DNA of 64,000 bases. Origin: Adenanthera pavonina (taxonomy: Eukaryota; Streptophyta; Magnoliopsida; Fabales; Fabaceae). Shown piece by piece: positions 57,571 to 64,000 of this stretch. How positions within the stretch are numbered: position 1 is the stretch's first letter; the number at the start of each line of letters is the position of its first letter. The translations under genes were made by a program, and so were the position numbers. Location: NCBI GenBank assembly GCA_026686845.1, contig JAIVEN010000007.1, positions 37,321,001 through 37,385,000 on the forward strand, given 5' to 3'. The notes under the pieces were generated by a model. The model saw nothing but the letters and a program-made list of their open reading frames with translations. It searched no databases and was not told the DNA's origin.

Positions 57571-59808
57571 CACTACAAAATATTTGACTTTCGGCGGGGA
57601 CAAAAGTCGTCACAGAAAAATGAAATGCCATTGTCAAAAGTTTTCAGCTGTGACATTTTTGTTGCCACCATGTCGCCGTCACAAACCTCATTGCTGAAAA
57701 TTTGGTGACGATAAAAACGTCGCCACCAAAAGTAGACATTTAGTGGCGAAAAGAGTTGTCACTGAAAAAATAAATTGTTGCCGCCAAAGATTTTTCATTT
57801 GGCGACAACATTTAGTCGCCGCAGAAAATTTATCATTTGGTGACAACATTTAGTCGCCGCTAAAAGCGTCATTTAGCGACAACATTTAGTCACCGCTGAA
57901 AGTCGTTTGGCCACAGTATCACCACTGGACCCCGCCACGTCACCACTGCCATCGAACCACCGCCACTGGATGACCGCCATGTCACCACTGCCGAACGAAA
58001 ACCACATCACCACCGCCACGTCATATATTTGTTTCAAATGTGCCTTTACCTAGATTCGAACCCATGACCTCTTGCTTGTAATGCTTTTGTGTTTATTCTC
58101 TTGCTAGTTGAGTTGAAATACACCTACAGTCTTTATATAAGATATTAAATATATATTATTTACCTACACACTAATACACACATATATATTTATAAATCAA
58201 TATTATTATTAAAAAATACACATATATTTTATTTTCAATTATTAATATCATTAAATATTTTATATATATATATATATTTATATTTATATGAATATTTATA
58301 TTATATTTTTTTATTTTATGTTATATCATATCATATATATCATATATTATATTATTTAATAAGTTATATTATATATATTTGCTTAATATATATATATATA
58401 TAATATAATATAATATAAAATTGTTAAAAAATCATTAAAATAAATATTATAATTTTGATTGTCATATGATTTAAAAGAAAATGCAATAAATTCAATATAT
58501 TGTAATTTAGATAATAAAAAATGATTAAAAAGAGTGAGAGGATGAGAAAGAGAGAATTAATCAACATTTATTTTCTAAATATTGTTATTACTTATTTTTC
58601 AGGAAAATATATTAACAATCCATAATTCTTCTTTGTCTACGTGACATTACTTTATTAGACTTTTACATTATGAGAAAATATCCACACTACCAACACCTAT
58701 AGGAGTTTAGGCTGAGAGTCTCAATTATAGTATTACAGATTATTCTCTTGGACTAACTATTGATAATTGCCCTAGTACATTATTACTTCATCAAAATTAT
58801 TATTGGTAATAAATAATATTAATATTAATTTATATGTTAAATATATTAGAAATTAAATTAACCTAATAAGAATTCTTCCAAATATAGGGTTGATCACATT
58901 AGATAATTAAGGATTAATTTGTCTTTCTAATTTTTTTTATTGAAGTTATCAATCCCTTTATGAATTAAAAAAAAATTATCCTAATAAGAATAACATATTT
59001 CATTAATTAAGATAAGGAAAAATAAAAATAAATATGGATTAAATTCAATATTCAACATTTCAAATCTTTAATCTCCGGTAGAGATAAAACACTTTCAAAA
59101 TGTTCAAAATATTTTACATGAAAAAAATAGTAAAATACTTTATCTTTAAACAAAGATACTAGATAATACATACAATATAAAATATATATTAAATATCTAA
59201 TTACTTATGATAAAAGTGTATAAATAAAACACAATTATTATTTTAATATGTTATTTATTAATTTTTAAAATGAAAATACCAAAAATTCAAAAAATTAACT
59301 TTGGCGGCGACATTAAAAAGTCGCCACCGAAAGTCTTACTTTCACTGGCGACATTAGTAAAATCGCTGCCGAAAGTAAGTTACTTTCGGCGGCAACTAAA
59401 AATAATCGTTACTGAAAATATAACTTTTAGAAGCACCAAGGAAGAATCGTCGCTAAAAGTCCATCTTTTGGCGTCGACAATAAAAGTCATCGCTGAAGAC
59501 TATTTTTAGCGACGACTTTTTTTGCCGTCGCCCAAAGACGGACTTTCAGCGATAACTTTTTCAGTCGCCGCCAAAAAGTGTACTTTCAGCGACGATTTTT
59601 TTTAATCGCCACCGAAAGACAAACTTTTAGCGACGACTTTTTCAATCACTATCAAAAGTATACCTTCAGCAATAACATTTTTCAGTCACCGCTGAAAAAC
59701 TAACTTTCAGCAACGATTTTTTTAGTCACCGCTGAAAGTGTACTTTCAGCAGTGACTTTTTTTGATTGCCGCCAAAAGTCGTCACTGAAAATCTATTTTT
59801 TTGTAGTG
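57571..59808 (+). mobile_element. CACTA element, left arm of an inverted pair
   Basis: The arm starts CACTACAAAATATTTGACTT and ends CTATTTTTTTGTAGTG. Both subterminal regions hold many copies of a GCGACGACTTT/AAAGTCGTCGC-type motif, typical of CACTA subterminal repeats. The AT-rich centre has no transposase. The whole arm is the reverse complement, with moderate divergence, of 59809-62542. It is flanked on the left by GTT, which is not matched on the far right (ATT). Confidence 0.85.
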
Positions 59809-62542
59809 CACTACAAAAAAATAGATTTTCAGCGATGATTTTCAGTGGCGACAAAAAAAAGTCAACGCTGAAAGTATGACTTTCGATGACGACAAAAAAA
59901 GTTATCACCGAAAGTCACACTTTCAACGACGACAGAAAAAGTCATCGCCAAAAGTCACACTTTCAGTGATGATAAAGAAAAGTCGTCGTCATAGGTGTGA
60001 CTTTCAACGATGACTTTTTGTGTCGTCACTAAAAGTCACACTTTCAACGACAACTTTTTCTGTTATCACCGAAAGCATACTTTTAGTGACGACTTTTCTG
60101 TCATCGCCCAAAGTCATACTTTTAGCGGTGACTATGTCACTACCAAAGCTAATTTTTTGAATTTTTATTATTTTTACTTTAAAAATTAATAAATAACATA
60201 TTGAAATAATAATTGTATTATGTTGATACAATTTTATAATAAAAAATAAAATATTCTACATATATTTTGTATTATAAAGAATATCTAATATTTTTGGTTA
60301 AAATCAAAGTATTTTACAATTTCCTTGTATTTGAATTTTTTTATCAAATTTATTTAAATTATTTTAGACATTTTGAAAGTGTTTTGTTTCTGTTTGAGAT
60401 TAAAGACTTGAATGGTCGAACTATTAAATCTATTCCACATTTATCTTTACTTTTCTTTCATCTTAATTAATGAAATATGTTATTTTTATTAGGATAATTT
60501 TTTTTAATTAATAGAGGGATTGATAACACTAATAAAAGAGAATTAGGAGGACAAGCCAATATCTAATTATCTAATATGATCAATACTATATTTGAAGAAA
60601 TTTTTATTAGGCTGAGTAATTAATTGCTAATATATTTAACATATAAATTAATATTAATATTATTTATTACTAATAACAATTGATGAAGCAGTAATATACT
60701 AAGACAATAATTAGTAGTTAATTGACCGGGTCAAACCAAGTTTCGAGTAACCTTCTCAGATCATTTGGTCTGACCCGGCCTAAAGGTTTTTTATTTTTAT
60801 TTTTTATATTTATATGTAGTTTCATCAAGTATTAAATATATTTTGTTAGGAATACCATAATAGTAGAAGTTCAATTTTTTAATTTTCTTTTAAAAATAAA
60901 AAAAATAAAAAATGGATATATATATATATATATATAATATTCGACCAAAACTTCAAGCCAGATCACGAGTTGATATAAAATCCGCTCCTACCCAATCCCA
61001 TCTCACCTCTAATATATATTAAGCATATATAATATAATTTATCAGATAATATAATATATGATATATATTATATGATATGACTATATGAAAAATAACATAA
61101 AATAATATAATATTAATACATATGAATCATAAATATTATATATATAATTATTTTTATTTAAAAATAAAAATCAAATTTAAAGCCAGCTAGAAAACAATTT
61201 TTTTGTCAAAGAAAAATAAATATATTTATGAGAAAATTATTTAAGATTTAAAAATAAAAAATTATAATATAAATATTCAGAAAAATATAAATATATATAA
61301 ATAAAATATTTTATGAAATTAATAATTGAAAATAAAATAAATGTGTATTTTTAATAATATATTGATTTATAAATATATGTGTATATTAGTGTGTAGATAA
61401 ATAATATATATTTAATATTTCATAAAAAGATTGTAGATACTAGGGGTGAACATGGGTCGGGCCGGGCCGGGTTTGACCCTTGCCCGATGCCCGGCCCGAT
61501 GTTCTTCGGGCCAGTACTGGGCCAAGTACCGGGCTGGCCCGATATTATATATATATTTTTTAAAAAATTAAAAAATAAAAAAAATTATTTAATAATAAAA
61601 AAATATAATTATTTATACTTAAAAATAGATTTTATTAAAACATAATCTTAGCCAAAAAATAATTTTTTTCAAAATTTATGAATATTTAACCATTATATAT
61701 TATTTTTACATAAATATTAAGGTAAAAAACTAATTCAAAATTTAAAAAATATTTGAAACATTAAAATCTTAAAATGTTTTTATAATATTTACATAGTAAA
61801 TGTATTATATTAGATATATGAAGAATAAAAATCCTACAAAATCAATTAAGATATATAAAATAATTGAAAGAAATTAAAAACAATTATATATATATATATA
61901 GTTTGGGCCGGGTCGGGGTTAGGGTGTCTGACCCTAACCCCGGCCCGACCCGAAAGGTGGCCCGGCCTGATTCACCCCTAGTAGATATATTTCAGCTGAA
62001 CTGAGAAAAGTGTGAATATAAGGCTTTGGGAGTAAGAGGTGATGAGTTCGAAACCAAGGTGAATACATTTGAAAGCATTATATGACGTGGCGGTGATGTA
62101 GTGGTGACATGGTGTGGGCCCAGGGTGACGTGGCAGTGGACCCAGGGTGACGTGGCGTGACCCTGATGATGTGGCAATGATGTTTAATAACTTTTGGCGG
62201 TGACTAAATGTCATCGCCAAATATCAACTTTCAGTGGTGACTAAATGTTGTCGCCAAATATCAACTTTCAGCTACGACATTTTGGTCGTCACCAAAGGTC
62301 AACTTTCAGCGACGACAATTATGTCGTCGCCAAATGATTACTTTCAACGATGATAATTTACATTTTCAGGGATAACTATTTTTGCCGCCAAATGTCTACT
62401 TTTAGCGACAACATTTGCCGAAACTTTCAGCAACAAGACTTATGACAACGATAAAATTGTCGTTACTGAAAGTTTTTGGCAACGACATTTAGACTTTCGA
62501 CAACGACTTTTGTCCTCGCTGAAAGTCAAATTTTTTGTAGTG
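59809..62542 (-). mobile_element. CACTA element, right arm of the inverted pair
   Basis: The arm starts CACTACAAAAAAATAG directly after the TAGTG of the left arm, with no base between, and ends AATTTTTTGTAGTG at 62542. Without the nested hAT element (61441-61980 plus its duplication) it is about 2.2 kb, the same as the left arm. Matching segments include the AATACACATATATTTTAT region (left about 58210, right about 61350, inverted) and the GACGTGGCGGTGATG region near 62085. No transposase. Lies in BURP4 intron 1. Confidence 0.85.
61441..61980. mobile_element. hAT-type non-autonomous element in the right CACTA arm
   Basis: The 540-bp element has terminal inverted repeats TAGGGGTGAACATGGGTCGG and, on the reverse strand, TAGGGGTGAATCAGGCCGGG. 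An 8-bp duplication, GTAGATAC (61433-61440) and GTAGATAT (61981-61988), has one mismatch. Both ends are dense in GGGCC/GGCCC phrases, like the element at 32526-33013, and the centre is AT-rich. The left CACTA arm lacks it. Confidence 0.9.
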
Positions 62543-62800
62543 ATTATTGATTTTAACTTTCCATTCAATGGACAACGATGATAGTGTGGAAATTTTTCAG
62601 CATACTTTCTACATGTTACAAGAACATTTCAGATTATATATTTAACTGCTATTTCTTTTCTTTTAAACCCAACTCAGACAAGCAAATCCATTGTATGGGT
62701 TTCATTGCAGATTATTACTTTGCACATACATAATGCTTGCAGTGTCAAATAAATTCATTTGTGTGTGATATTTTCTTACTTTTGTTGAATATTGTTGCAG
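62543..62800. other. Remaining intron 1 of BURP4
   Basis: This matches intron 1 of BURP1 from about 12700 to 12955, ending in the conserved ATTGTTGCAG acceptor before exon 2. It marks the right edge of the CACTA pair and of the associated deletion. Confidence 0.7.
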
Positions 62801-63781
62801 TTAGCTGTTATGGAAGGCTATGGTTATGCGTCAGCTTCTCTAGCTGCTGAAGATCACTGGCATTCTCTCTGGGCTTCTCCCATTCCCAAAGCTTTGCAGG
62901 ATTTTGTGCAACCAACTGGTTAGTGCGTGTGTGACATATATATTAATCCTCTGTAGTTAAAGTCGAATAATATATACGTCTTTAAGCGTGATCAATACAT
63001 GTGAACTAAAATTTCTACCAACATAATATATATATATAGATGCATTCTCACTTTAAATTGGGGTACGTGCATGGCTATTGAACTAGACATTGATGGGGAT
63101 AGAAAAGTGAAAATAGAGTTGAACAAGCGCTCCTATGCTGAACCTTGCGATATCAACGCCCCTGGAGAAGTAGACGACAGACAATTCCCCCAAGGCCTCT
63201 TCTTCGAACAAGACCTCCGTCCGGGGAAAAAGTTGAACTTGCGCTTCAACATGCATTCCTTTGCTCAACCAGTTGGCGTCACATGGTGGCATACGGGATT
63301 ACATGTTGACGGAAAATGGAAAATCACTTGAAACAAAGAGGTTTACTATAGATGAGATATGTGACAATCCTGCTACTATAGATGAGATATGTGGCAATCC
63401 TGCTGCCGTGGGAGTGAAGAACATGTGTGCAACATCCTTGGAATCATTAGCGTTGATTTCGTTGTTTCAAGGATGGGAAAGGAGATTCAGCCACTGTCGA
63501 GCTCCTTCGTGCCCCACCAGAAGCAATACAAGATCTTGGGGGTAGTGGATATGGCTGGCGAGGTTCGAGGGATGTGCCATCGACTGAATTTCAGAAAGGT
63601 CGTGTTCTTATGCCATCAAGTGAACAAGACCGGCACTTATAAGGTTCCTTTGGAAGCGAATGATGGTACAAAAACCATTGTACTAGCGAGTTGCCACCAC
63701 GATACAAGAGGTATGAATGCTCATTTGATGTATGAAGAACTCAAAGTAATGCCCGGAACAGTGCCTGTGCCACTTCATTAG

Positions 63782-64000
63782 ACCTAAGGACATTAATTGC
63801 TTGGGTACCCACTAATTAATAGCAAGGCCACCTACTAATTAAGCAACCTATCCAGCTAGTTAATCTCATAAAGACGCCACTAGTACTTATGAAGAAAGCA
63901 TCACCCTAGCTGGTTAATTAATGATGCACGAGTCTGCTGTACGTATTGTAACTGATGCTATCTATGTGTGTGCCTCTATATCTTATGTACGCACATAATA
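63782..64000. other. 3' flank of BURP4
   Basis: This continues the 3' flank pattern of the other copies (GCATCACCCTAGCTGG). Nothing else is seen before the window ends. Confidence 0.5.

Larger units (their letters stand above)
57401..63781 (+). pseudogene. BURP-domain pseudogene BURP4, split by transposons
   Basis: Exon 1 starts at 57401 with the same signal peptide and DSFLAH repeat, and runs into the CACTA pair at 57571. Compared with BURP1, about 265 bp containing the exon 1 end and start of intron 1 are missing. Exon 2 (62801-62918) is intact. The BURP exon (from about 63080) has an extra stretch near 63315 that shifts frame, a tandem duplication of about 36 bp encoding the IDEICDNPAT region (63350-63405), an extra base near 63450, and a deletion near 63765 that removes the last CH pair. 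The rest of the CH motif and CATSLESL remain recognisable across three frames. No full protein is possible. Confidence 0.85.

Noticed and set aside
60716..61013. Possible further hAT-like insertion in the right CACTA arm (GACCGGGTCAAACC ... CTCACCTCTA)
   Set aside because: The right end resembles a hAT terminus, but I could not find a matching left terminus or an 8-bp duplication.

Overview
The window is nuclear DNA from a flowering plant, most likely a core eudicot. The evidence is plant-specific BURP-domain genes with spliceosomal introns, fragments of a plant CDC48B-type AAA ATPase gene, and a dense plant transposon load (Ty3/gypsy Tat, Ty1/copia, CACTA, MULE, hAT, Tourist/Harbinger and Stowaway). 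The species cannot be named from sequence alone. I saw no tRNA, rRNA, CRISPR array or bacterial-type operon.

The backbone is a tandem cluster of four BURP-domain gene copies on the + strand: BURP1 (12262-14669), BURP2 (27326-29024), BURP3 (40736-42659) and BURP4 (57401-63781). Each has a TATA box, a signal-peptide exon, a short second exon and a BURP exon. Only BURP1 keeps an open BURP exon. BURP2 and BURP3 share a 1-nt deletion, and BURP3 looks like a mosaic of a BURP1-like 5' part and a BURP2-like 3' part. BURP4 is broken by transposons, a small tandem duplication and frameshifts.

Layout. 1-5691: LTR-like sequence interrupted by a CACTA element (481-4973) carrying broken exons of a CDC48B-like gene. 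6600-15500: BURP1 unit, with a foldback MULE (8495-11246) upstream. 15500-20738: AT-rich array, then a decayed copia whose LTR holds a solo LTR. 20740-24430: unit-boundary fragment holding a solo LTR and MITEs. 24430-29945: BURP2 unit with a second foldback MULE (25350-27143) and the start of a truncated further unit. 30012-34435: MITE, LTR remnants, a solo LTR and a nested hAT element. 34436-37600: second, truncated copy of the CACTA/CDC48B segment. 37601-43661: LTR piece and BURP3 unit. 43662-45373: third foldback MULE. 45374-64000: BURP4 unit, holding an almost intact 9.5-kb Tat retrotransposon (46255-55723) and, inside the BURP4 gene, two CACTA copies joined head to head as a 5-kb inverted repeat (57571-62542).

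The paralogous units act as internal controls. Several insertions have a matching empty site in another BURP unit, so their ends and target-site duplications can be read directly. The most interesting theme is the number of long hairpin-forming structures (three foldback MULEs with internal minisatellites, and the inverted CACTA pair) packed into and around one gene family. The CACTA pair lies downstream of a BURP promoter and first exon, so a read-through transcript could fold into a hairpin about 2.2 kb per arm. That regulatory role is inference.
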